Source: Streptomyces marianii
GTDB lineage: Bacteria > Actinomycetota > Actinomycetes > Streptomycetales > Streptomycetaceae
Assembly (NCBI RefSeq): GCF_005795905.1
Contig: NZ_VAWE01000001.1
Coordinates: 3,444,501 to 3,508,500 of the forward strand
Direction of reading: 5' to 3'
DNA: 64,000 bases
A program made the position numbers and the translations under genes. The notes under the pieces are model-generated. The model saw only the letters and a list, made by a program, of their open reading frames with translations, searched no databases and was not told the DNA's origin. Of this stretch, positions 18,267-27,275 are shown piece after piece. Every line of letters begins with the position of its first letter. Positions within the stretch are counted from its first letter, which is position 1.

Positions 18267-18658
18267 GTGAGGACGCCCTTCTTCCATGCATAGAGGATTC
18301 CCACGGCCAGGAAGCCGAGGAAGATGAACATCTCCACGAGCGTCGTCGCGCCGTAACCGGGTGCGGCGAAGACCGTGGCCCAGGGGAAGAGGAAGATCGA
18401 GTCGACGGCGAAGATCACGTAGAGGAAGGCGTACACGTAGTAGCGGACCTGGGTGTGTGCCCAGCCCTCTCCCACGGGATCGACTCCGCACTCGTACGTG
18501 AGCAGCTTCTCCGGCGTCGGTACGACGGGGCGCAGCAGCCGTCCCGCGCCGAACGCCACGGCGACGAAGAGCACGCCGATCAGGGCGAGCAGTCCGACGA
18601 CGGAGTAGCTCTGGAAGTAGTCGGCCGCGAGCACGGTCGATCCGGGAAGTTTCCGCAC
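18257..18658 (-). CDS. nuoA2: NADH dehydrogenase-like subunit A, second cluster
   Basis: 133 residues with three hydrophobic helices. The family motif YECGVDPVG in the loop after helix 1 (quinone-site cysteine) and DSIFLFPWA in helix 2 are conserved. GTG 18658 is chosen because GAGGGG precedes it by about 6 nt; the frame stays open upstream to 18700. It is the first gene of the nuo2 operon, divergent from the first sensor kinase. Confidence 0.93.
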   Translation of the reverse strand: MRKLPGSTVLAADYFQSYSVVGLLALIGVLFVAVAFGAGRLLRPVVPTPEKLLTYECGVDPVGEGWAHTQVRYYVYAFLYVIFAVDSIFLFPWATVFAAPGYGATTLVEMFIFLGFLAVGILYAWKKGVLTWT

Positions 18659-18703
18659 GTCCGCCCCTCGCTCCCTGCCCGTTCGACGTTCTGTACGCAC
18701 GGG

Positions 18704-18731
18704 AGTCTAGGCCCTGTTAAAGAAACGGTAA
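18704..18731 (-). promoter_or_regulatory. Possible nuo2 promoter
   Basis: On the minus strand, TTACCG (18731-18726), 16 nt, TAGACT (18709-18704), about 46 nt before the nuoA2 start. The -10 matches 4 of 6 consensus bases and the -35 is weak. No Rex-type TGTGA-N-TCACA site is seen here, unlike the main nuo operon. Confidence 0.3.
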
Positions 18732-18771
18732 GCAGCCGTGCCACTCATCGGACCGGAACGGGCACCGCCCC

Positions 18772-18788
18772 GGTGGGGATATCCCCCC
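18772..18788. promoter_or_regulatory. Candidate operator GGTGGGG-ATAT-CCCCC before kinase 1
   Basis: GGTGGGGATATCCCCC contains the 12-bp perfect palindrome GGGGATATCCCC (18775-18786), 60 nt before the kinase start. The same pattern, GGTGGGG-AAAA-CCCCC, lies upstream of the second kinase at 20132-20147. Recurrence before both genes suggests a shared regulator, possibly the LuxR-type regulator encoded downstream. Confidence 0.5.
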
Positions 18789-18847
18789 TCCGCCCCCTCC
18801 CACGTACCCCATGGCATGCGCGAACGCGACCGTGCAGGCTGTCCCGC

Positions 18848-20020
18848 ATGACCGCTACCAGCAGTTCTCCCGACGCCCCCGGGTACGGGCTCGACGGGCC
18901 GCCGCCGGCCCGCCCCGCCTACGACCGGCACACCTGGAGGGAGATCGCCCATCTCCTCTCCGACCTGCCGGTCGCCCTCGCCGGGTTCGTCTACACGGTG
19001 ACCGTGGTCGCGGTCGGCGCCGGGCTGTCGGTGACGGTCGTCGGGCTGCCGCTGCTCGCGGGCGGACTGGCCGGCGCACGCCTCCTCGGGCGCGGGGAGC
19101 GGGCCCGGGCCCGGGCGCTGCTCGGCGTGCGGGTGGACGAGCCGAGCCGGCTCCCCCGCCGCCCGGGAGCGGGGCTCCTCGGCAGGCTGTGGAACGCGCT
19201 GAAGGACCCGGTGGGCTGGCGGACCATGCTGTACGCGTTCATCAGGCTCCCCTGGGCGGTCCTGTCCTTCACCGTCACGCTGGTGGGACTGCTCGTGCTC
19301 TGGCCGTTGCTGCCCTTCGTCGTCCGGGCCCTGGCCAACGTCGACCGGGCGATGGTCCGGGGACTGCTCTCGCCGTCCGACGAGCTGGAGCGGCGCATCA
19401 TGGAGCTGGAGTCCGACCGCGGTGTCATCGTGGACACCGCAGCCGCGGACCTGCGGCGCATCGAACGCGATCTGCACGACGGCGCCCAGGCCCGGCTCGT
19501 CGCCCTCGCCATGGGCCTCGGGCTCGCCAAGGAGAAACTGCCGGAGGACCCCGACGCGGCCGCCGCCATGGTCGACGAAGCCCACGGCGAGGTGAAACTG
19601 GCCCTCCAGGAGCTCCGCGACCTGGCCCGCGGCATCCACCCGGCCGTCCTCACCGACCGCGGCCTCGACGCCGCACTCTCCTCCCTCGCCTCCCGCTGCA
19701 CCGTCCCCGTACGCGTCGAGGTGGACCTGCCCACCCGCCCCACGCAGGCCATCGAGGGCATCGCGTACTTCACCGCCTCCGAGCTCCTGCAGAACGTCAG
19801 CAAACACAGCGCAGCACGCACCGCCTCCATCGACGTACGGCGACGCGACAACCGCCTGCTGATCCAGGTGACCGACGACGGACACGGCGGAGCAGACCCA
19901 GCAGGCGGCGGCCTCGGAGGCCTGACCGAACGACTCGGAGCCGTCGACGGCCAACTCGTCATCGACTCCCCCACCGGCGGACCCACAACCATCACAGCGG
20001 AACTCCCCTGGCGCGCGTGA
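18848..20020 (+). CDS. Sensor histidine kinase 1 (NarX/DesK type)
   Basis: 390 residues. The N-terminal part (about 1-180) has a putative membrane sensor domain: hydrophobic hairpins at about 42-75 and 135-162, with THTWREIAHLL-like sequence before the first. The dimerisation/phosphoacceptor domain carries RRIERDLHDGAQARL with His210. The HATPase domain shows ELLQNVSKHS (N box) and DDGHGG then GGGLGGLTERL (G boxes). From about residue 185 onward the DNA is almost identical to kinase 2. The ATG has only a weak ribosome site (GCAGG). Confidence 0.9.
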   Translation: MTATSSSPDAPGYGLDGPPPARPAYDRHTWREIAHLLSDLPVALAGFVYTVTVVAVGAGLSVTVVGLPLLAGGLAGARLLGRGERARARALLGVRVDEPSRLPRRPGAGLLGRLWNALKDPVGWRTMLYAFIRLPWAVLSFTVTLVGLLVLWPLLPFVVRALANVDRAMVRGLLSPSDELERRIMELESDRGVIVDTAAADLRRIERDLHDGAQARLVALAMGLGLAKEKLPEDPDAAAAMVDEAHGEVKLALQELRDLARGIHPAVLTDRGLDAALSSLASRCTVPVRVEVDLPTRPTQAIEGIAYFTASELLQNVSKHSAARTASIDVRRRDNRLLIQVTDDGHGGADPAGGGLGGLTERLGAVDGQLVIDSPTGGPTTITAELPWRA

Positions 20021-20057
20021 CGCCTCCGAGTCGGGGCGGGCACGGGGCATCCGCACG
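19399..20057 (+). repeat. Direct repeat, copy 1 (kinase catalytic half)
   Basis: 659 bp repeated at 20951-21609, offset exactly 1552 bp, with 6 substitutions by my count (about 99% identity) and no gaps. It covers the end of the linker, the phosphoacceptor and ATPase domains, the stop codon and 37 bp beyond it. The sensor halves of the two genes are not similar at DNA level. Confidence 0.93.
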
Positions 20058-20131
20058 GGAACCCGACCGGTGCGGCCGCGCTCGTCCTCCGGCGGCTGAC
20101 GGCATGGCCCGGCACGCCCTCCGACCGACGG

Positions 20132-20147
20132 GGTGGGGAAAACCCCC
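20132..20147. promoter_or_regulatory. Candidate operator GGTGGGG-AAAA-CCCCC before kinase 2
   Basis: GGTGGGGAAAACCCCC, 118 nt before the kinase 2 start. It matches the site before kinase 1 at all positions outside the AT-rich centre. It lies outside the duplicated 659-bp block, so it is not explained by that repeat. Confidence 0.45.
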
Positions 20148-20264
20148 GGAGAACCCGGAGAAGGGCCACATGGTGCGGGCCCGGCGACACCGCGAGCCTT
20201 GAGCGTGAGCACCGCGCACCCGCGGCGCACCACCGCCGACCTGACGAGCAGAACGGACGACACG

Positions 20265-21572
20265 ATGGCCACGGCACACCGATCCGGGACCCGGGTCCAC
20301 AGCCTCCCCCCGGCGCTGCGGGCCCCGTTCGAGGGCCGCACCTGGCGCGAGTTCGGTTACCTCCTGCTGAGCCTGCCCCTCGGCGTCGTGTTCTTCGCCC
20401 TGGCGCTGTCGCTGACCGCGGCCGGTGCCGGGCTGGTGGTCACGTTCCTCGGGATCCCGGTCCTCGCCGGCGCGCTCGCCATGTGCCGGGGCTTCGGTGC
20501 GGTGGAGCGCGCCCGTGCGCGGGCGCTGCTCCGGCTCGACGTGGCAGATCCCGCGCCGGTACGGCCACGGAGCGACGGCGCGCTCGGCTGGATGGGCGCC
20601 GTGCTGAGGAGCGGGGTGTCCTGGCGGCACCTCCTCTACGCCCTGGTGCACATGCCGTGGGCGGTCTTCGCCTTCTCGGTCTCCCTTTCCTTCTGGAGCT
20701 ACGGCTGGTGCCTGCTGACGTATCCGCTGTGGCAGTGGGTCTTCCCCGTCTACGCCGGGATCGACGGGCTCCAGCTGTACGGCGACGGCACGCACAGCGT
20801 CTACCTCGACTCCCCGTTCGAGCTCGCCGTGACGAGCGCGATCGGACTGCTGCTCACCCTGGTCGCGCCCTGGGTCATCCGCGGTCTGGCCACGGTGGAC
20901 CGGTTCCTCGTCACCGGGCTGCTCGGCCCCTCCCGGCTCGAGGGCCGGGTCATGGAGCTGGAGTCCGACCGCGGTGTCGTCGTGGACACCGCAGCCGCGG
21001 ACCTGCGGCGCATCGAACGCGATCTGCACGACGGCGCCCAGGCCCGGCTCGTCGCCCTCGCCATGGGCCTCGGGCTCGCCAAGGAGAAACTGCCGGAGGA
21101 CCCCGACGCGGCCGCCGCCATGGTCGACGAAGCCCACGGCGAGGTGAAACTGGCCCTCCAGGAGCTCCGCGACCTGGCCCGCGGCATCCACCCGGCCGTC
21201 CTCACCGACCGCGGCCTCGACGCCGCACTCTCCTCCCTCGCCTCCCGCTGCACCGTCCCCGTACGCGTCGAGGTGGACCTGCCCACCCGACCCGCGCAGG
21301 CCATCGAGGGCATCGCGTACTTCACCGTCTCCGAGCTCCTGCAGAACGTCAGCAAACACAGCGCAGCACGCACGGCCTCCATCGACGTACGGCGACGCGA
21401 CAACCGCCTGCTGATCCAGGTGACCGACGACGGACACGGCGGAGCAGACCCAGCAGGCGGCGGCCTCGGAGGCCTGACCGAACGACTCGGAGCCGTCGAC
21501 GGCCTACTCGTCATCGACTCCCCCACCGGCGGACCCACAACCATCACAGCGGAACTCCCCTGGCGCGCGTGA
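20265..21572 (+). CDS. Sensor histidine kinase 2 (NarX/DesK type)
   Basis: 435 residues, a paralogue of kinase 1 with the same layout but about 45 residues more in the sensor half. That insert holds an aromatic segment (SFWSYGWCLLTYPLWQW) and an apparent extracytoplasmic loop with GLQLYGDGTHSVYLD. The phosphoacceptor is His255 in ERDLHDGAQ, with intact N and G boxes. ATG 20265 aligns with the kinase 1 start relative to the shared TWRE motif; an in-frame GTG at 20205 is the alternative. Two inputs and one downstream regulator suggest signal integration. Confidence 0.9.
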   Translation: MATAHRSGTRVHSLPPALRAPFEGRTWREFGYLLLSLPLGVVFFALALSLTAAGAGLVVTFLGIPVLAGALAMCRGFGAVERARARALLRLDVADPAPVRPRSDGALGWMGAVLRSGVSWRHLLYALVHMPWAVFAFSVSLSFWSYGWCLLTYPLWQWVFPVYAGIDGLQLYGDGTHSVYLDSPFELAVTSAIGLLLTLVAPWVIRGLATVDRFLVTGLLGPSRLEGRVMELESDRGVVVDTAAADLRRIERDLHDGAQARLVALAMGLGLAKEKLPEDPDAAAAMVDEAHGEVKLALQELRDLARGIHPAVLTDRGLDAALSSLASRCTVPVRVEVDLPTRPAQAIEGIAYFTVSELLQNVSKHSAARTASIDVRRRDNRLLIQVTDDGHGGADPAGGGLGGLTERLGAVDGLLVIDSPTGGPTTITAELPWRA

Positions 21573-21609
21573 CGCCTCCGAGTCGGGGCGGGCACGGGGC
21601 ATCCGCACG
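20951..21609 (+). repeat. Direct repeat, copy 2 (kinase catalytic half)
   Basis: Second copy of the block at 19399-20057. The differences include ATC/GTC near the linker, CGC-CCC-ACG/CGA-CCC-GCG, GCC/GTC, ACC/ACG and CAA/CTA. Identity continues 37 bp past the stop codon, then ends abruptly (CCGCACGGGA against CCGCACGAAA). Confidence 0.93.
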
Positions 21610-21822
21610 AAAGCCCACCGGATCCGGGCACGGACACGGACCGCTCGCCCGGACCCCACTCCACGCCCGAGGACCGGCACCCGGCCCGCTCGACCTGCGC
21701 CGCCGCGGAGGCGAAACGCCTGCCCGGCCGTGTTAACGGTGCGATGCTGGGGGGCGACCGGACTGCGACAGCCGGACGCAGGCCGAGGACCACGCACAAC
21801 GACCGCAGGGGGACGCACCGCC

Positions 21823-22554
21823 GTGGAGCACGAGACCGACGCCCTCACGAGGCACGCCGCGCCCCCCGGGAAAGCCGGGGCCGGAGCGCGCGCCGTCCGC
21901 GTCGTCATCGCCGAGGACTCCGTACTGCTCCGCGAGGGCCTCACCCGGTTGCTCACCGACCGCGGCCACCACGTCGTCGCGGGCGTCGGGGACGCCGACG
22001 CGCTGATCAGGACCATCGGGGACCTGGCCGCGCAGGACGGCCTTCCCGACGTCGTCGTCGCGGACGTGCGGATGCCGCCCACGCACACGGACGAGGGCGT
22101 CCGCGCGGCCGTCCGGCTGCGCAGGGACCACCCGGGACTGGGTGTGCTGGTGCTGTCGCAGTACGTGGAGGAGCGGTACGCCACGGAGCTGCTCGCGGGG
22201 AACAGCCGCAGTGTGGGCTATCTGCTGAAGGACCGGGTCGCCGAGGTCACGGAGTTCGTGGACGCGGTCGTCCGGGTGGCCGGCGGCGGGACGGCGCTGG
22301 ACCCGGAGGTCGTGGCGCAGCTGCTGGGGCGGAGCCGGAAGCAGGACGTGCTCGCCGGCCTCACTCCCCGGGAGCGCGAGGTGCTGGGCCTGATGGCGGA
22401 GGGCAGGACGAACTCGGCGATCGCACGGCAGCTCGTGGTGAGCGACGGCGCCGTGGAGAAGCACGTGAGCAACATCTTCCTGAAGCTCGGACTGTCCCCC
22501 AGTGACGGTGACCATCGGCGTGTACTGGCCGTGCTCACCTATCTGGAATCCTGA
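21823..22554 (+). CDS. LuxR/NarL-type response regulator
   Basis: 243 residues. Receiver domain at about residues 25-145: acidic pair E31-D32 in VVIAEDSVLL, phosphoacceptor D81 in VVVADVRMPP, and lysine in GYLLKDRV. The C-terminal LuxR helix-turn-helix (GLTPREREVLGLMAEGRTN, then EKHVSNIFLKLGL) binds DNA. GTG 21823 is placed behind an AGGGGGAC site; the residues before the receiver are disordered. It lies downstream of both kinases on the same strand and is presumably their partner. A hairpin follows the stop. Confidence 0.93.
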   Translation: MEHETDALTRHAAPPGKAGAGARAVRVVIAEDSVLLREGLTRLLTDRGHHVVAGVGDADALIRTIGDLAAQDGLPDVVVADVRMPPTHTDEGVRAAVRLRRDHPGLGVLVLSQYVEERYATELLAGNSRSVGYLLKDRVAEVTEFVDAVVRVAGGGTALDPEVVAQLLGRSRKQDVLAGLTPREREVLGLMAEGRTNSAIARQLVVSDGAVEKHVSNIFLKLGLSPSDGDHRRVLAVLTYLES

Positions 22555-22556
22555 AC

Positions 22557-22575
22557 ACCTGACACTCTGTCAGGT
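22557..22575 (+). terminator. Short hairpin after the response-regulator gene
   Basis: ACCTGACA-CTC-TGTCAGGT, an 8-bp perfect stem with a 3-nt loop starting 3 nt after the stop codon. It is weaker than other terminators here and could instead act in the korAB leader. Confidence 0.45.
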
Positions 22576-22632
22576 AGCAACGATCGATCGCGGGGGAGCG
22601 TCTTACCGAACGAACCGGGGGGCGAACGGAAC

Positions 22633-22782
22633 ATGGCAAACCAGGACACGGCGGTATCTCAGATCGACGTCCGACATGTGAGCGGTCCGGAGAAGGCGAT
22701 GCTCACGGACGTAGGGTTGACCTTGGAGCGACCGGTGCGCCGGCCGCAGCCCAGCCGCCTCGAGGGAGGTCCAGTTCAGTGA
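22633..22782 (+). CDS. 49-aa upstream ORF coupled to korA
   Basis: ATG 22633 to TGA 22780-22782, 49 residues: MANQDTAVSQIDVRHVSG, then PEKAMLTDVGLTLERPVRRP, then QPSRLEGGPVQ. Its stop overlaps the korA GTG start (GTGA, 22779-22782). The korA ribosome site GAGGGAGG lies inside its last codons. GGGGGGC lies about 11 nt before the ATG. The product is hydrophilic with no membrane segment or cysteine. It may be a small partner protein or a leader that couples korA translation. No family is recognised. Confidence 0.5.
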   Translation: MANQDTAVSQIDVRHVSGPEKAMLTDVGLTLERPVRRPQPSRLEGGPVQ

Positions 22783-24717
22783 CCAGCCAGGTCAGCAGCC
22801 CAGCAGAGCACGCGGACGAGGCAGACGAGGCCGGGGAGGCCCTCGTCGGGGGGCAGCGACGGCCTCCCGGCGAGAAGGAAGTACGCCAGCTGGACCGGGT
22901 GATCATTCGCTTCGCGGGTGACTCCGGTGACGGTATGCAGCTGACGGGTGACCGTTTCACTTCGGAGACGGCGTCGTACGGGAACGACCTGTCGACCCTG
23001 CCCAACTTCCCGGCCGAGATCCGGGCGCCCGCCGGCACCCTTCCGGGCGTGTCCAGCTTCCAGGTGCATTTCGCCGACCACGACATCCTCACCCCCGGCG
23101 ACGCACCCCATGTGCTGGTGGCGATGAACCCGGCCGCGCTGAAGGCCAACATCGCCGATGTGCCGCGCGGCGGCGAGATCATCGTCAACACCGACGAATT
23201 CGCCAAGCGCGCGATGGCCAAGGTCGGCTACGAGACCTCCCCCCTGGAGGACGGCTCGCTGGACGGCTACAGCGTGCACCCCGTCCCCCTGACCACGCTC
23301 ACGATCGAGGCGCTCAAGGAGTTCGGTCTCTCCCGCAAGGAGGCCGAGCGGTCCAAGAACATGTTCGCGCTCGGCCTGCTGTCGTGGATGTACCACCGGC
23401 CGACCGAGGGCACCGAGAAGTTCCTGAGAGCCAAGTTCGCCAAGAAGCCGCAGATCGCCGAGGCGAACGTGGCGGCGTTCCGGGCCGGCTGGAACTTCGG
23501 GGAGACGACCGAGGACTTCGCCGTCTCCTACGAGGTCGCGCCCGCCGACACCGCGTTCCCGACCGGCACGTACCGCAACATCTCCGGGAACCTGGCCCTG
23601 TCCTACGGGCTGATCGCCGCGTCCCGGCAGGCCGACCTGCCGCTGTATCTGGGCTCGTACCCGATCACCCCGGCCTCGGACATCCTGCACGAGCTGTCCC
23701 GGCACAAGAACTTCGGCGTGCGCACCTTCCAGGCGGAGGACGAGATCGCCGGCATCGGCGCGGCGCTCGGTGCCGCGTTCGGCGGCTCGCTCGCCGTGAC
23801 CACCACGTCCGGCCCCGGTGTGGCGCTGAAGTCGGAGACCGTCGGCCTGGCGGTGTCGCTGGAGCTGCCGCTGCTGGTCGTCGACATCCAGCGCGGCGGG
23901 CCCTCGACCGGTCTGCCGACCAAGACCGAGCAGGCCGACCTGCTGCAGGCGATGTACGGCCGCAACGGCGAGGCTCCGGTGCCGGTGGTCGCGCCCCGCA
24001 CCCCGGCGGACTGCTTCGACGCGGCACTGGACGCGGCCCGGATCGCGCTGACGTACCGCACCCCGGTGCTCCTGCTGTCCGACGGGTACCTCGCCAACGG
24101 CTCCGAGCCGTGGCGGATCCCGGACCTCGACGAGCTGCCGGACCTGCGGACCCAGTTCGCCACGGGCCCGAACCACACCCTCGACGACGGCACCGAGGTG
24201 TTCTGGCCCTACAAACGGGATCCGCAGACGCTTGCCCGCCCGTGGGCGGTGCCCGGCACACCGGGGCTGGAGCACCGGATCGGCGGCATCGAGAAGCAGG
24301 ACGGCACCGGAAACATCTCCTACGACCCGGCGAACCACGACCTCATGGTCCGCACCCGGCAGGCCAAGATCGACGGCATCGAGGTCCCGGACGTCGAGGT
24401 CGACGACCCGGACGGCGCGAGGACGCTGGTCCTCGGCTGGGGTTCCACGTACGGGCCGATCACCGCGGCGGTCCGCCGCATCCGCCGGGAGGGCGGCGCC
24501 GTGGCGCAGGCCCATCTGCGGCACCTCAACCCGTTCCCCGGGAATCTCGGGGAGGTCCTCGGGCGTTACGACAAGGTAGTGGTGCCGGAGATGAACCTCG
24601 GCCAGCTCGCCACGCTGATCCGGGCGAGGTTCCTGGTAGACGCGCACTCGTACAACCAGGTCAACGGAATGCCGTTCAAGGCCGAGCAGCTCGCGGCGGC
24701 TCTCAAGGAGGCCATCG

Positions 24718-24725
<8 letters not shown>
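22779..24725 (+). CDS. korA: 2-oxoacid:ferredoxin oxidoreductase, fused gamma-alpha subunit
   Basis: 648 residues. With KorB it oxidises 2-oxoglutarate (or a related 2-oxoacid) to the acyl-CoA and reduces ferredoxin. The N-terminal gamma domain (about 35-205) starts with RVIIRFAGDSGDGMQLTGDRF. The alpha domain (about 245-640) has YLGSYPITPASDILHELS and VDIQRGGPSTGLPTKTEQ. The domain order gamma-alpha is that of actinobacterial KorA. GTG 22779 follows GAGGGAGG by 9 nt. Its end overlaps korB by 8 nt. Confidence 0.95.
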
Positions 24726-25779
<1,054 letters not shown>

Positions 25780-25801
25780 CGCGGCTCCCCCCGCGGACAC
25801 C

Positions 25802-25834
25802 GGGCCCGGACCTCCGATCAGGAGGTCCGGGCCC
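25802..25834. terminator. Convergent terminator shared by korB and the HxlR gene
   Basis: Perfect 14-bp stem, GGGCCCGGACCTCC (25802-25815) and its complement (25821-25834), loop GATCA. The minus-strand HxlR gene ends inside it: the stop codon is in the loop and the last five codons form one arm. Confidence 0.75.
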
Positions 25835-26216
25835 CGTCGTACTCCGCGCGTGCCCGCTCCACGTCGCCGAGCCGCCGCTCGGCCCACCGCGCCAGCGCCC
25901 ACACCTGTTCGCCGGCCTCGCGGCCGAGGTCCGTGAGGGAGTAGTCGACGCGCGGCGGGATGACGGGTTTGGCGTCGCGGTGCACGAACCCGTCGCGTTC
26001 CAGCGTCTGCAAGGTCTGCGCCAGCATCTTCTCGCTGACGCCGCCGATGGCGCGGCGCAGTTCGCTGAAGCGGTACGAGCGCTCCAGCAGCGCGGCCAGC
26101 GCCAGGACGCCCCACCTGCTGGTGACGTGCTCCAGTACCACGCGGGACGGGCACAGCTTCTCGTTGACGTCGGGCCTCCACGCGGGAATGGCTGCGACCT
26201 GCGGGCTCACGCTCAT
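25818..26216 (-). CDS. HxlR-family transcriptional regulator
   Basis: 132 residues with one winged-helix domain typical of HxlR: CPSRVVLEHVTSRWGVLALAAL, then YRFSELRRAIGGVSEKMLAQTL, then RVDYSLTDLGRE. A single N-terminal cysteine (C22) precedes the HTH, as in redox- or quinone-sensing members such as QorR, YodB and HypR. It is divergent from a QorB-like NAD(P)-binding gene, and a palindrome lies between them, so it probably represses that gene and itself. Confidence 0.92.
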   Translation of the reverse strand: MSVSPQVAAIPAWRPDVNEKLCPSRVVLEHVTSRWGVLALAALLERSYRFSELRRAIGGVSEKMLAQTLQTLERDGFVHRDAKPVIPPRVDYSLTDLGREAGEQVWALARWAERRLGDVERARAEYDGARTS

Positions 26217-26219
26217 ATC

Positions 26220-26244
26220 AGTACCTTACTTCAAAGTGGGTACT
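26220..26244. promoter_or_regulatory. Palindromic operator between hxlR-type gene and qor-like gene
   Basis: AGTACC (26220-26225), 13 nt, GGTACT (26239-26244), with further partial symmetry inward (ACTT/AAGT). It starts 4 nt from the regulator's ATG in the 89-bp divergent promoter region. It has the GTAC-type arms common for HxlR/MarR-like repressors. Confidence 0.6.
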
Positions 26245-26305
26245 TTCGAATAAACAGCGCTAGCCGTAGCGTCGGTGCCGAAGCCCCAGCGAACGGAGAA
26301 CCCAC

Positions 26306-27175
26306 ATGAGCATCGTCGTCACCGGAGCCACCGGACGCCTCGGCCGCCTCGTCGTCGAGCGCCTCCTGGAGACGGGCGTACCGGCCGCCGGCATCGCCGC
26401 GGTGGTGCGCGACAAGGACAAGGCCGCGGACCTCGCGGCACACGGAATCGAGCTGCGCGTCGCCGACTACGACGCCCCCGCGACGCTCGCCGGCGCCTTC
26501 CGCACCGGCGACCGGGTCCTGCTGGTCTCCGGGAACGAGGTGGGGCGGCGCGTTCCGCAGCACACGGACACGGCCGTCGTCGCCGCCGCGCGGGCTGCGG
26601 GCGTCGCCCAGCTCGCGTACACGGGCATCCTGGGCGGCCCCGAGGCGGACTTCGAGCTCGCGGCCGAGCACAGGGCCACCGAGCAGGCGATCCTCGACTC
26701 CGGCCTGCCGTACACCTTCCTGCGCAACGGCTGGTACACCGAGAACCACACGGAGCGGCTCACCCCGATCCTGGAGCACGGCGCGGTCGTCGCCAACGCG
26801 GGCGAGGGCAGGATCGCCTCCGCCGAGCGCGCCGACTACGCGGCCGCGGCGGCAGCCGTCCTCACCGGGGAGGGCCATCTCGGCCGGGCCTACGAGCTCA
26901 GCGGCGACACCGCCTGGTCGCTGGCCGAGTACGCGGCCGAGGTCGCGAAGCAGTCGGGCAGGGAGATCGCCCACCGGAACGTCCCCGCCGAGACGCACCT
27001 GGAGATCCTCACCGGTGCCGGCGTGCCCGCACCCTTCGCCGCGATCCTCGTCGACGTGGACCGCGCCGTCGAACGGGGCCTGCTGGCCCGCGGGGACGGC
27101 GACCTCGCCCGCCTCATCGGCCGGCCGACCACCCCGCTCGCGGAGACCGCCGCGACGGCCCTGGCACACCACTGA
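26306..27175 (+). CDS. NmrA/QorB-like NAD(P)-binding oxidoreductase
   Basis: 289 residues. The N-terminal Rossmann motif is VVTGATGRLGRLVVERL. The middle contains YTGILGG and LRNGWYTENHTERL, typical of QorB-type quinone oxidoreductases in the atypical SDR/NmrA group, which lack the usual YxxxK pair. The probable role is reduction of quinones or electrophiles under control of the divergent HxlR regulator. The ATG at 26306 has GAACGGAGAACCC upstream. Confidence 0.88.
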   Translation: MSIVVTGATGRLGRLVVERLLETGVPAAGIAAVVRDKDKAADLAAHGIELRVADYDAPATLAGAFRTGDRVLLVSGNEVGRRVPQHTDTAVVAAARAAGVAQLAYTGILGGPEADFELAAEHRATEQAILDSGLPYTFLRNGWYTENHTERLTPILEHGAVVANAGEGRIASAERADYAAAAAAVLTGEGHLGRAYELSGDTAWSLAEYAAEVAKQSGREIAHRNVPAETHLEILTGAGVPAPFAAILVDVDRAVERGLLARGDGDLARLIGRPTTPLAETAATALAHH

Positions 27176-27275
27176 ACACCACGTCATGACCGTATGGCGA
27201 TACGGACATGACAGCCCGCCCTGCTCGGCGCTACCTTCGACCAGGACAGCGCGGTGCAGGGCGGCGGGAGGGCAA

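Noticed and set aside
20205..20264. GTG 20205 as the start of kinase 2
   Set aside because: In frame, but no better ribosome site, and ATG 20265 gives an N-terminus matching kinase 1 in length before the TWRE motif.
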